DNA from: Primulina eburnea
Taxonomy: Eukaryota > Streptophyta > Magnoliopsida > Lamiales > Gesneriaceae
NCBI RefSeq assembly: GCF_022965805.1
Contig: NC_133104.1
Coordinates: 39,848,682-39,912,681, forward strand
DNA: 64,000 nucleotides
Direction of reading: 5' to 3'
Numbering within the stretch: the first letter of the stretch is position 1; each line of letters begins with the position of its first letter. Both the position numbers and the translations under genes were made by a program. The notes beneath the pieces are model-generated. The model had not been told where the DNA came from. It did no database searches and saw only the letters and a program-made list of their open reading frames with translations. Of the stretch, positions 48,460 through 60,011 are shown piece by piece.

Positions 48460-50450
48460 TGTTAGAGTAGATGCCCTGCAAGTCAACTGTTGACTAGGGA
48501 TTTTATTGACTCGGTTGTAAAGAACAATCTTTATTTTAATATAATTCATTATTTCATGGTTCGTTATACTTTATCTGTATACCCATGCAAGCAGCATAGA
48601 TAAAGTCCTTGATTATGCTTTAATACAAATGAATCGTAATTCGATATTGAAACTCATTTGTAAACACTGCATATTCTAAATTCGTTCCTAGTCGATTCAG
48701 CCGCCTAAAACAGGGATAAAGGTCGCTTGAGCTCGAGACTAGCGTCTGTGATGTTGTGTACTGCGTTTCTTGGTAAGGGCATAGAGATGTCCAAACATAC
48801 AGATGGGTAGTCATATGATGATTATACCGAACAACCCTCCCTCGGACTTTCCAAGTGGTTATCATTCATCGAGAGGATAAGTCCGTGGTTATGATTGTAC
48901 ACCATTAGTCCTTATGACCCGAGACAACTCTGAGGCTCTATATGCTAGGGCTGTGCTTTGACTCGTTTACCGGCTCCAGGAGAGTCATCAGGTGGCGAGG
49001 TTGGGTACAGTCGCGACACATATAGGAGCCAGTGCATTGTAGTCGGGGATTCACCGCTCACCTACGGGTGTGGATATCCTATGTGATCTGATGTAATAAT
49101 AGTGCATGGAATCTCTGGCCAGAGTATGAGATGTACGTTGGAGAAGGAGTTCTCCAATAGTACACGCGATGCCACTATTATATGTAACACATAGTTATCG
49201 AATTAATATGCAACCCTCGATGAACCAATGGTTGCAGATTCGATCGGGATATATGAGATGAAGGGACCGTACTGTACGTTAATCATAATCGACTGGTTCT
49301 TGCAGGCACTATCAGTGATACCTAGGGGATCATGGGGCGATGCTACTAGACGCTCTTACCATGATCCGATGGGTGCAATCAGAAATGAGTTCTGACATTC
49401 TTGATCAAGGTGTTGATGAATAGAATGAGGCTAACTAGGGTAAGCCCGAATAAGAATAAATGTTATTCTGAATCACAAGGAGTTGTGAACCCACGGCTAG
49501 CTGTATCCCTGAACCATTGAGGGTCACACAAGTACTGGATTGTTTGTTCCCGTTGAGAGAATAAATTCAAAAGTTGAATTTATATTATATAGTAAATTCA
49601 AGGAGTTGAATTTATGATAATTAAATTTTGAGAGAATAAATTCAAGGAGTTGAATTTATAAAATTTGAGAATTTAATTTATTAAACTCAAATGTTGGGTT
49701 TATTAAATATTAAATTTTGGAGGTGATGTAAATTCAAGTAGTTGAATTTATAATTTAAATAATAAATTCAAATGTTGAATTCATAATGTATTTAATTTAT
49801 TAAGCTCAAAATTTGAGTTGATTAATTAATAAATTAAATATGGTGGGTATTATGTTTAATGGGCTTGTAGGAGTACAAGTCCAACATAATAAATAATTAA
49901 AGTTTTAATAGGCTTTGATTAAATTAATTAAACTAGTTGGACTAGTTCAATTAATTAAATCAAGCCCATTAATGTTAATTATGTAATTAGGGTTTAATTT
50001 AATTATAAATAACAAATGCAAACAAAAAAAAACCCTAGCCACCAACCACAATTCTTATTTGTGATTCTCGACAATCACAATAAAATTCTCCAAAATTCTT
50101 TTGCCAACTTTTCAAGAAAAGGGTTTGAGCCGTCTCTCAATTATTTCTCTCCTACGTAAAATCTCTTCTACTTTTCTAGTGCAAATTAGAAGAGGATCAA
50201 GCAATCTAGTCGTGGACTTGATAGGAGGATTTCTTGAAGAAAGTTCGTAGGGATTCATCAAGAGCCAGATCTATTATACCGGATCGGTTGGTGTCCAGTG
50301 ATTTATTCACCAAAGGTATAACGATTCTAACGCCCTATGAATGTTTTGATTTAAATCATACGAGCGCCCAAATATATTTTGATTGTCAAAATAAAAATAA
50401 AATTTTAAACTTCCGCTGCGTTTGGGCGCGTAGAAAACCGAGATCCAACA
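48460..50450 (+). repeat. Copia 5' LTR (1991 bp)
   Basis: TGTTAGAGTAGATGCC... to GATCCAACA. About 2 kb is long for copia. A TATA-like word (ATTATAAATA) near 50003 probably marks the promoter. The stretch from about 50030 (CCCTAGCCACC...) would then be R and U5. The U3 part carries an array of short hairpins (49562-49821). Confidence 0.93.
49562..49821 (+). repeat. Array of seven short hairpins in LTR U3
   Basis: Units of 21-22 bases of the form TAAATTCAA-NN-TTGAATTTA at 49562, 49593, 49637, 49682, 49729, 49763 and 49801. Stems are 8-9 pairs and loops 3-4 bases. Unit 4 has AACTCAA paired with TTGGGTT and unit 7 has AGCTCAA with TTGAGTT, so both arms changed while pairing (with G-T pairs) was kept. 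The same array is in the 3' LTR. Confidence 0.75.
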
Positions 50451-50451
50451 G

Positions 50452-50464
50452 TGGTATCAGAGCC
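50452..50464 (+). other. Primer binding site, initiator Met-tRNA
   Basis: TGGTATCAGAGCC begins two bases after the 5' LTR and is complementary to the 3' end of plant initiator Met-tRNA. Confidence 0.92.
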
Positions 50465-50609
50465 AAGGTTTTTCTAGATCGTATGGTTTTGATATTGAAT
50501 AATTTATTTCTAACCACACAAGAAAATTTTCAGAAAATTGTAGCACCATAAAATTTATTTTTTTTTCAGATTTTCGAAACAAAAAAAAAAAAAAAAAATA
50601 TTTTTCGGA

Positions 50610-50905
50610 TCTGCCCGGAACTGTTCCGGGCAGACCGCGCGCAGGGCGGCGTGCGCAGCGCCCTGCGCGCACAGACGCGCAGCATGCGCGCGCAGCGTGC
50701 GGAGCGTCCGCACGCTGAGCGCAGCGGCCGCGCGCGAGCGCTGTGCGGAGCGTCCGCACAGCGCGCGGCGACTGCGCGCGCGCGGCGTGCGGAACGTCCG
50801 CACGCTGCGCGCGACGCGTGCGCACCTGTGCGCGCCCTGCGCGCACAGGACCCTGCTGCTGCCCGAAACGTTCATGCAGCGAGGGCGGCTGCCCGGGATC
50901 GTCTC
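50610..50905 (+). other. CpG-dense block in copia leader
   Basis: An abrupt change from poly(A)/AT-rich sequence to about 290 bases dominated by GCGC words, starting with the inverted pair CTGCCCGGAAC/GTTCCGGGCAG. Three palindromes share the core GTGCGGARCGTCCGCAC (centres near 50705, 50751 and 50795). Arg/Ala-rich open frames on both strands are by-products of composition. Confidence 0.8.
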
Positions 50906-51885
50906 GGGAAGCGTGCTGAATGTTGGGCCTGAATTTTTTGGGCCTAGGGTGCAATTTTCTGAATTTTAAAATTTTTGGGTAAAATTGTTATTTTGGAAAA
51001 TTGGTTCAATTTTTATTTTGGAAAATTGATTTTTAGAAAATTAATAATTTTCTTGTGAAATAAATAATTAGAATATGATTTTAATTATTTATGGTAAAAT
51101 GAGTTTTACAAGAAATCAATTATTATTGATTTAATTGGAAATTAAATAAAGGAGTTTATTTAATTTATTAAATTCTTTAATAATTGTGGTGGTTTGTGAT
51201 AAATTATTAGATATATGATTTATCAATTAATTAAATTGTTTAATTAATTGATGTTAATATTTGATATTAAATTCATGGAGGATGATCGAGAGCCTTGACC
51301 AATGTGTTAGGTGTATGTTAGGATATTTTACTGTTTTTATTCTTTTTATAATATTTGATATTATTAAAGTGGGCCTGGTTTATGGCCCGTTCCCACCCCC
51401 ATGAGATGTATCCCTTATGTGCCATGGCTATTCAAATGTAATAATTAGAAATAGTGGGAGATCAAGACTGGAAGATGGTGGGCCCGATGATCAAGATGAA
51501 GACATGTAAAATATTGGAAGCTTTTGTAATAAGTTGCATTTGCATCCCTGCATTCACCTAGGTTTGGACCTGGATCCATGTATGGCTCACATGGATCTAT
51601 TAGTGTTGGCAATCGATCATCCTTATTTATTGTTGAATGTCATATTATGATATATGTGATATATAGTAGTATGCATGTATGTATATTATTATATAATATA
51701 GTTGCATGAATCCGGCAAACATACAAACTCGTGGCATGCGATTTTCAAATAAAATGATGAGACAAATTTTTTAATTAAAATCCCTCATTTTGAATATGAT
51801 TCAAAATTTATATCAAACCGAATAAGTAAAAATTAAAAGAGTTTAATTTTTCCTTGCCTTCCATCAACCGTGGTTGCATGTTGAT
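50906..51885 (+). other. Copia leader, AT-rich unassigned part
   Basis: Non-coding part of the internal region between the CpG-dense block and the stem-loop set. Many stops in all frames and no recognised motif; the phrase GGGCCTG appears several times. Confidence 0.5.
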
Positions 51886-51890
51886 CGCTA

Positions 51891-52197
51891 CCCGCGGACA
51901 GTGTCTGGCTCATATTATTGGGGAGGCCTGTACGCCGGAAAGCTGTGACTTCCACCGGACATATGATGTGAATTGAGTGGAACTCCCATGACTTCGGCTC
52001 ATATTATTGGGGGAACTCATGGCGACCGTCCACTACAATTCAATATTGATGGGTTGGTTTGACACGTGAAAATAAACGGCGTCATATTATTGGGTCCTTA
52101 TTAAACGTGAGGCAAAACACGCGGAGGTTGCATAGGGATGCAATTGGACTCTACCTTTTAGAAATTATAATTGGCTGATATTATTCGGGATTATAAT
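51891..52197 (+). ncRNA. Four stem-loops sharing a loop motif in copia leader
   Basis: Loop motif GGCTCATATTATTGGG or near variants at 51907, 51996, 52078 and 52173. Stems differ completely: CCGCGGACAG/CTGTACGCCGG (51892-51901 / 51928-51938); GAATTGAGTGGA/TCCACTACAATTC with inner CCATGA/TCATGG (51970-51981 / 52029-52041); GTTTGACACGT..AATAA / TTATT..ACGTGAGGCAAAAC (52057-52075 / 52098-52118); ATTATAAT/ATTATAAT (52164-52171 / 52190-52197). A conserved loop on unrelated paired stems points to RNA-level selection. A role such as genome packaging or translation control is only a guess. Confidence 0.6.
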
Positions 52198-52379
52198 TGG
52201 CTAATTGGACTCTACGTGCCTACTAAGGAAATACGATTTCTCTTTTTCATCAGAGGGTGGTGGAAATGTCAAAATAGTGGGAGGGTAATTTATAAAATGA
52301 AATCCATATTTTATATCTTAAAATTATTTTAAAATAATCAGCAACTATTATTCTGTTTTCATGTCAGTATATTTTTCGA

Positions 52380-55300
52380 TTTCGTCACATAATCCAATTT
52401 TGTTATTAACAAGCTAACCGAATCTAATTTTCAAGACTGGTTGGAAAATTGTTCTGAATTCAGAGAAAATAGCATACACACTAATGTCAGTCTTGTTGAA
52501 CTGACAAAGCATGCAAGATGGTAGGACCATAGTATGCAAGCTAAAGTGTAACATGATCCCTTTTACGTCAAATGAACTGTAGGGACAGTTTGAGGAAATC
52601 TTGAATGCTGCTGACATTCGAATGCGCATGCAAGAGTTGCATGGTGCATGAAACTATGCACACCATTTTAAAAGCTCATGACTACATGCATGCATGATGG
52701 GGCTTTGGCCCATGAGCATGGTGTACGTATGACTGGGCTTGCTAAGAATGTGGTGGGCCTGGAATATGTGATTCCTAATGAGTTACAAGATAACATCAAT
52801 TTGTTGTCTTTATCTTCCTATTTGACGGGGTTATGGTGAACTTTAATTTGAATAAGATAGTTGATAGCCTTGAAGAGCTAGTCAATACGCTTATAACTTA
52901 TGAGATCACCATAAAACATAGAATTGTTGTTTTTCTAATGGGCCTCTCGTCAGACGAAAAATGACCCACAAGATAAGGGAAAGAAATGTTCTGACCCTCA
53001 CAAGAAAAAACAATCCCAATAAGAGGCAAACTCTGAAAGACACTTAAAAGGCTTACGAAGCCCGATAAGTTAGAACATATTTATTTTACTGCAAGAAGTC
53101 CGGACATAAGAAATTATATGTGCCAGAAATGTTCTGGAAATGATAAGTGAATGTCCAAGTAAACATGATTTCAACAAAAACCAAAATAAAGTTAGATGAT
53201 CCAAATCTCACACAAATATGGCACGCTAGACTAGGTCATATTTCCCAAAGAAGGATGCACAAGCTAGTGGGAGAATGCATGTTTGACTTGTCGGACATAA
53301 ATTCTCTACGTGCTTGTAAATCCTGTCTAAAAGAAAAATGACCAAGACTCCATTCGATGGAAACGTGGAACGTGCACATGGTCTATTGGATTTGATCCAT
53401 ACAGACGTTTGTGGCCCGCTAAGTGTTAGCACAAAATTTGGGCATTCCTACTTCATTACCTTTACTGATGACCATTCGAGGTATGGGTATGTTTATTTGA
53501 TGAAACATAAATCTGAAGCATTTGAAAGGTTCAAAGAGTTCAGATCTGAAGTAGAAAATCAGCTAGAAAGAAGTATTAAGGCACTTCGATCTGATCGAGG
53601 TGGAGAATACTTGAGTGCTGAATTTTTGGGTTATCTAAAAGAGAATGAGATTCTCTCACAGTGGACTCCACCAGCAACACCACAATTGAATGGTGTTTCT
53701 GAACGTCGTAATCGAACATTGATGGACATGGTTCGATCTATGATGGGATTCACTGAATTGCCTACAATGTTTTGGGGTTTTGCGCTTGAAACTGCGGCAA
53801 TGTTGTTGAATAATGTCCATACTAAAGCAGTGGATAAAACACCATATGAGATATGGATGGGGAAACCTCCCAAGTATTCTTACTTGAGAATATGGGGATG
53901 TCCTGCTTATGTGAAGCAGACAGTGGGAGACAAATTGGATAGTAGATCCACTTTGTGCTACTTTGTAGGATATCCAAAGAATTCTATTGGATATTATTTT
54001 TATCATCCTAATGAAGCAAAAGTGTTTGTTTCAAGAAATGCCACCTTTTTGGAAAGAGAGTTTCTATTAGATAGAAAAGGCAAGATGATAGAACTTGAAG
54101 AAATTCAAGATACTCCCTCAACTTTAGAAGTTGAACCTAATCCCCTTGAACCAGTAGTTGAAGTACAAGCTCCTAGAAAGTCTGATAGAGTTATTAGACC
54201 ACCTGCCAGATATACACTTCTTCATGAACAAGGCCATGATGAGCCTTGTGTTGGATGCGATCCAATGAATTTCAAAGAAGCAATATCTGATACTGATTCA
54301 ACTAAATGGCTTGAAGCCATGCAGTCAGAAATGGACTCTATGTATTCAAACCAAGTCTGGACATTAGTGGATCCACCTGAGGGAATCGTTCCCATAGGAT
54401 GCAAATGGATCTACAAAAGAAAGCTTGGGGCGGATGGGAAGGTACTGACCTTCAAAGCAAGACTGGTTGCAAAAGGTTATACTCAAAGGCAAGGAATTGA
54501 CTATGAGGAAACTTTTTCACCAGTAGCTATGTTTAAGTCCATTAGAATACTACTAGCCATAGCAGCATGGTATGACTATGAGATATGGCAAATGGATGTA
54601 AAGACTGCATTCCTCAATGGAGACAACAAAGAAGAAATTTATATGTCTCAACCTGAGGATACACATCAGTAGGAAGTGAGCATAAGGTATGCAAACTTCA
54701 GAGATCAATATATGATCTCAAGCAGGCATCGAGGAGTTGGAACCTCAGATTTGACAGCACTATCAAAGAGTTTGGTTTTGCAAAGAATCCTGAGGAACCA
54801 TGTGTGTACAAGAAAGTTAGTGGGAGTGCAGTGACATTCCTAGTACTTTATGTTGATGATATCCTGCTCATTGGGAATGATGTAGGATTACTGCAATCAA
54901 CTAAAGTATGGTTAGCCAGTAAATTCTCCATGAAAGACATGGGTGAAGCATCCTACGTATTGAGAATACAAATCTATAGAGATAGATCAAAGAGGATGCT
55001 AGGACTCACCCAAGTCACTTATATCGATACCATTTGTGAAACGATTCTCTATGGAAGAGTCCAAGAGAGGATACTTACCAATGTGTCATGGTGTTACTCT
55101 ATCTAAAGCTATGTGTCCCAAAATTGATGAGGAGATAGAGATGATGACACGTATTCCATATGCGTCAACTATTGGTAGTATCATGTATGGTATGATATCG
55201 ACACGTCCTAATGTTGCTTACGCTTTGAGTGTTACTAGCAGATATCAGGCAAACCCTGGTCCAATGCGTTGGAAAGCCGTGAAAGATATTCTTAAGTACT

Positions 55301-55836
55301 TGAGAAGGACTAAGAATTTGTTCATGGTCTATGGGGGTGGAGAATTAAAATTGGAAGGCTACACTGAATCTAGCTTCCAATGTGACGTAGATGATTCGAA
55401 ATCGACCTTTGGTTTTGTATTCATGCTAAATGGTGCGGCTGTCTCTTGAAAATGTTCCAAGCAAGACACCGTTGCGGATTCCACCACTGAAGCTGAATAC
55501 ATTGTTGCATCTGATGCATCCAAAGAGGCAGTTTGGATGAGGAATTTTGTCTAAGAGTTGGGCGTTATTCCTAATGGAGTTGATCCAGTCCCGTTGTACT
55601 GCGACAACACTGGTGCCATTGCGCAAGCAAAGGAACCAAGGTCTCATCAGCGATCCAAACATGTACTGAGGAAGTTCCACATCATACGGGAGATTGTGGG
55701 AAGAGGAGACATATCAGTTGAAAGAGTCCCCTCTGCAGATAACGTTGCTGATCCACTTACGAAGCCCTTACCAGGACCATTGTTTGAGAAGCATCGCGAA
55801 GCAATGGGATTAAAGTTTATGGGTAGTTGGCTTTAG
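52380..55836 (+). pseudogene. Broken copia gag-pol
   Basis: Gag remnants (about 52400-53130) include NLNKIVDSLEELVNTLITYE and a poor zinc knuckle (YCKKSGHKK). Then a gag-pre-integrase piece (53147-53340; WHARLGHISQRRMHKL). The frame changes into 53338-54669: integrase with HTDVCGPL, FTDDHSRYGYV, RSDRGGEY and ERRNRTLM, then the RT start (GCKWIYKRKLG, VKTAFLNGD). After a TAG at 54670 the RT continues with LYVDDILLIGND, a frameshift near 55040, the RNase H part (TTEAEYIVAS, YCDNTGAIAQAKEP) with stops at 55447 and 55552, ending at 55834-55836. Domains are all present but no full protein can be made. Confidence 0.9.
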
Positions 55837-55837
55837 G

Positions 55838-55850
55838 GCAAGTGGGAGAT
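55838..55850 (+). other. Polypurine tract of copia element
   Basis: CAAGTGGGAGAT directly before the 3' LTR, the expected priming site for plus-strand synthesis. Confidence 0.8.
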
Positions 55851-57842
55851 TGTTAGAGTAGATGCCCTGCAAGTCAACTGTTGACTAGGGATTTTATTGA
55901 CTCGGTTGTAAAGAACAATCTTTATTTTAATATAATTCATTATTTCATGGTTCGTTATACTTTATCTGTATACCCATGCAAGCAGCATAGATAAAGTCCT
56001 TGATTATGCTTTAATACAAATGAATCGTAATTCGATATTGAAACTCATTTGTAAACACTGCATATTCTAAATTCGTTCCTAGTCGATTCAGCCGCCTAAA
56101 ACAGGGATAAAGGTCGCTTGAGCTCGAGACTAGCGTCTGTGATGTTGTGTACTGCGTTTCTTGGTAAGGGCATAGAGATGTCCAAACATACAGATGGGTA
56201 GTCATATGATGATTATACCGAACAACCCTCCCTCGGACTTTCCAAGTGGTTATCATTCATCGAGAGGATAAGTCCGTGGTTATGATTGTACACCATTAGT
56301 CCTTATGACCCGAGACAACTCTGAGGCTCTATATGCTAGGGCTGTGCTTTGACTCGTTTACCGGCTCCAGGAGAGTCATCAGGTGGCGAGGTTGGGTACA
56401 GTCGCGACACATATAGGAGCCAGTGCATTGTAGTCGGGGATTCACCGCTCACCTACGGGTGTGGATATCCTATGTGATCTGATGTAATAATAGTGCATGG
56501 AATCTCTGGCCAGAGTATGAGATGTACGTTGGAGAAGGAGTTCTCCAATAGTACACGCGATGCCACTATTATATGTAACACATAGTTATCGAATTAATAT
56601 GCAACCCTCGATGAACCAATGGTTGCAGATTCGATCGGGATATATGAGATGAAGGGACCGTACTGTACGTTAATCATAATCGACTGGTTCTTGCAGGCAC
56701 TATCAGTGATACCTAGGGGATCATGGGGCGATGCTACTAGACGCTCTTACCATGATCCGATGGGTGCAATCAGAAATGAGTTCTGACATTCTTGATCAAG
56801 GTGTTGATGAATAGAATGGGGCTAACTAGGGTAAGCCCGAATAAGAATAAATGTTATTCTGAATCACAAGGAGTTGTGAACCCACGGCTAGCTGTATCCC
56901 TGAACCATTGAGGGTCACACAAGTACTGGATTGTTTGTTCCCGTTGAGAGAATAAATTCAAAAGTTGAATTTATATTATATAGTAAATTCAAGGAGTTGA
57001 ATTTATGATAATTAAATTTTGAGAGAATAAATTCAAGGAGTTGAATTTATAAAATTTGAGAATTTAATTTATTAAACTCAAATGTTGGGTTTATTAAATA
57101 TTAAATTTTGGAGGTGATGTAAATTCAAGTAGTTGAATTTATAATTTAAATAATAAATTCAAATGTTGAATTCATAATGTATTTAATTTATTAAGCTCAA
57201 AATTTGAGTTGATTAATTAATAAATTAAATATGGTGGGTATTATGTTTAATGGGCTTGTAGGAGTACAAGTCCAACATAATAAATAATTAAAGTTTTAAT
57301 AGGCTTTGATTAAATTAATTAAACTAGTTGGACTAGTTCAATTAATTAAATCAAGCCCATTAATGTTAATTATGTAATTAGGGTTTAATTTAATTATAAA
57401 TAACAAATGCAAACAAAAAAAAAACCCTAGCCACCAACCACAATTCTTATTTGTGATTCTCGACAATCACAATAAAATTCTCCAAAATTCTTTTGCCAAC
57501 TTTTCAAGAAAAGGGTTTGAGCCGTCTCTCAATTATTTCTCTCCTACGTAAAATCTCTTCTACTTTTCTAGTGCAAATTAGAAGAGGATCAAGCAATCTA
57601 GTCGTGGACTTGATAGGAGGATTTCTTGAAGAAAGTTCGTAGGGATTCATCAAGAGCCAGATCTATTATACCGGATCGGTTGGTGTCCAGTGATTTATTC
57701 ACCAAAGGTATAACGATTCTAACGCCCTATGAATGTTTTGATTTAAATCATACGAGCGCCCAAATATATTTTGATTGTCAAAATAAAAATAAAATTTTAA
57801 ACTTCCGCTGCGTTTGGGCGCGTAGAAAACCGAGATCCAACA
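55851..57842 (+). repeat. Copia 3' LTR (1992 bp)
   Basis: Same as the 5' LTR apart from one substitution and one extra A. Contains the same hairpin array at 56953-57212. Its promoter faces exons 2-4 of the split ceQORH gene. Confidence 0.93.
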
Positions 57843-60011
57843 GGTGTGAAGGTGGTGAACTTAAATTTCTTATCACCAAACTTTTAGTTACATGCCAGCC
57901 TCAGGCTCAGGCTGAGAGTCATTATCTGTATGAAAAACTTAGTCTGAGTTTATTCTACCATGCTATTTGCTTTGGCGAGTTACATTTAAATTCAATCGTT
58001 CTTACTTAAAACTACATGATAATTACTTGCTCCTACATTTTTATAATCTTTTGTCGATCCATGATTAAATATTCCGAGTGTCTCTCGCTCGTGATGTGAG
58101 TGACCATGAAAAAATTTATAATAATTAATTAGAGATTTTTTGTTTTTAATTTTCTTCAGCATGTTGAAGTTCCGGTTCCTTGTCCTGGTAAAGGTGAAAT
58201 GCTCCTAAAAGTGGAGGCCACAAGCTTGAATCCAGTCGACGCCAACACTCATAAGCTTAAACTCTTGCTTCGTCCCTTTTTTTCTAGGAATACTTTAATC
58301 CCTGGTAATAATTTGTTAATTCTATTTATTCACAATCTGCATATATTTAATATTTTTCTTCACCTTCAATGTTTGTATGAAAAAATTGCAATTTTTGTTT
58401 GTAAATTTACTTAATCTGGCCACTTTATCAAATTTCAATTTTAGGTTTATATCTTTTAATTTTTTTTAATTTTAATCTTTTTAACTAAATACGGTTATGA
58501 CATTGCACATATCAATGTCACGTATACGGTTGCTTTGGAGTCATGTCAGTGCATTTCAAAGAAGTATTAAATAGCGAAAAAATAAAATAAAATTTAAATT
58601 TGATAAAATAGAATACTTTATTTACGAAGAGGTCTTTTCTATTGAAAAAAAAAGAAGAGCCGGTCTGCTTGCGTTAATTAGATAGTGCGGCTGACCCAAA
58701 ATGCTAGTTTTAGAAAAATTAAGGATCACTGAAAAAAATATAGGTAGTCTCGAGTAATTTGCAGTGCAAAATTCAATAAATGTGAGGGATGAAGTTAGGA
58801 TGTTTGGAAAGATTCTACAAAAAAGTTGATTAATTTTGAATAATTTAAAACGATGGTATTTTATGATTGTAGCCACGGATGTCGCTGGCGAGGTGGTGGA
58901 GGTTGGACCAGACGTAAGAAATTTCAAAGCTGGTGACAAGGTTGTGTCGGTGCTTGGTTTCTTTGTAAGTCTCCAACTTCTTTCTCTCTTCATTTTTCAG
59001 TAATTAGACCCTCAATTAATCACGTCCACTTAAAATGATGATTTCAAGTGATCCTTCTTCGTTTTCTTCCTTGACCGAAATGTATGAAAATTTGATTAAA
59101 TTTCTTGAATAGAGATTTTGATGGATTTATGACAAATTAAACAGGAAAAATCACGGGTTGGAAATTTGAAATGATATGATCATAGATAATTAGGCACTTT
59201 CTGCGTCGGATAATTTATACAGTCGATATATATGAATGGTTCTTTTCATTAGACGATGGAATCAAAGTTATTCTGTCCTTCCCTGAATCTTTCCAAAACA
59301 GACAGGAGGTGGCTTGGCAGAATATTGCATAGCTACGGAAATTTCAACAGTCCACAGGCCTCCTCAACTCTCCCCTGCCGAAGCCGCCGCACTTCCTGTA
59401 GCCGGCCTCACGGCCCTACTTACCCTCACAGATAAATTCGCAGGCATCAAGCTCGACGGAACTGGCCCGAAAAAGAACATTCTAATCACCGCTGCCTCAG
59501 GTGGAGTCGGCCACTACGCCGTTCAGCTAGCAAAGCTCGGAAATACACACGTAACAGCAACATGTGGTGCTCGAAATCTCGAGTTTGTGGAAAATCTCGG
59601 GGCCGACGAAGTTCTTGACTACAAGACGCCAGAAGGGAGAGCCCTTAAAAGTCCATCGGGGAAGAAATACGACGTGGTGATACATTGCGCTCGGGTGGCT
59701 TTTCCTTGGTCGGTTTTTGAGCCGAATCTGAGTGAAAATGGAAAGGTGATTGATATTACTGCAGGGAATATTCGTGCTGTGTGGACTATTATTGTGTTGA
59801 AAGTTACATTTTCCAAGAAGAAATTGGTGCCTTTGCTGCTGATTCCTAAGGGTGATGATTTGAAAAGACTGGTTCAACTGTCGGAAGAAGGGAAGTTTAA
59901 GAGTACGCTGGATTCGGTTCATCCCCTCAGCAAAGGTGAGGTTGCTTGGAGTAAGTTGTTGGATGGGCATGCTACTGGGAAGGTAGTTGTGGAGCAGTAA
60001 ACTATCTATAA

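Larger units (their letters stand above)
48460..57842 (+). mobile_element. Young Ty1/copia retrotransposon, 9383 bp
   Basis: LTRs at 48460-50450 and 55851-57842, flanked by the 5-bp duplication GGTGT (48455-48459 and 57843-57847). Primer site TGGTATCAGAGCC directly follows the 5' LTR and the purine tract AAGTGGGAGAT precedes the 3' LTR. The integrase-before-RT order proves copia type. By eye the LTRs differ by one substitution (in GAATGAGG / GAATGGGG) and one A in a run. Yet gag and pol are full of stops and frameshifts, so it was probably moved by enzymes from a relative. The leader between PBS and gag is long (about 1.9 kb) and structured. A decayed LTR of the same family lies at 62789-63310. 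Confidence 0.95.
48395..60000 (+). pseudogene. ceQORH-like quinone oxidoreductase, split by copia in exon 1
   Basis: Medium-chain NADPH-dependent reductase/quinone oxidoreductase of the chloroplast envelope homologue type (Arabidopsis At4g13010 family); members reduce unsaturated carbonyls. Exon 1 is split into 48395-48459 and 57848-57851 by the copia element. Exons 2-4 are 58160-58304, 58873-58964 and 59302-60000. Without the insertion the gene has 334 residues, matching the family (about 329). Seen: MAAGKLMRALQYHSSGGG, ATDVAGEVVEVG, GGGLAEY, the nucleotide-binding AASGGVGHYAVQLAKLG, GADEVLDYKTPEG, and a C-terminal HATGKVVVEQ. No transit peptide is seen, as is known for ceQORH. All codons except the split one are intact, so the loss is recent. 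Met37 (58199) begins a conserved stretch, so a shorter product could arise from a transcript starting in the 3' LTR. Confidence 0.88.

Noticed and set aside
48620..48865. Identical 81-codon minus-strand open frames here and at 56011-56256
   Set aside because: They are the same LTR sequence; no known protein, and LTRs are not normally coding.
50457..50969. Several Arg/Ala-rich open frames on both strands
   Set aside because: They follow from the GCGC-rich composition of the copia leader; no domain, and both strands look equally coding.
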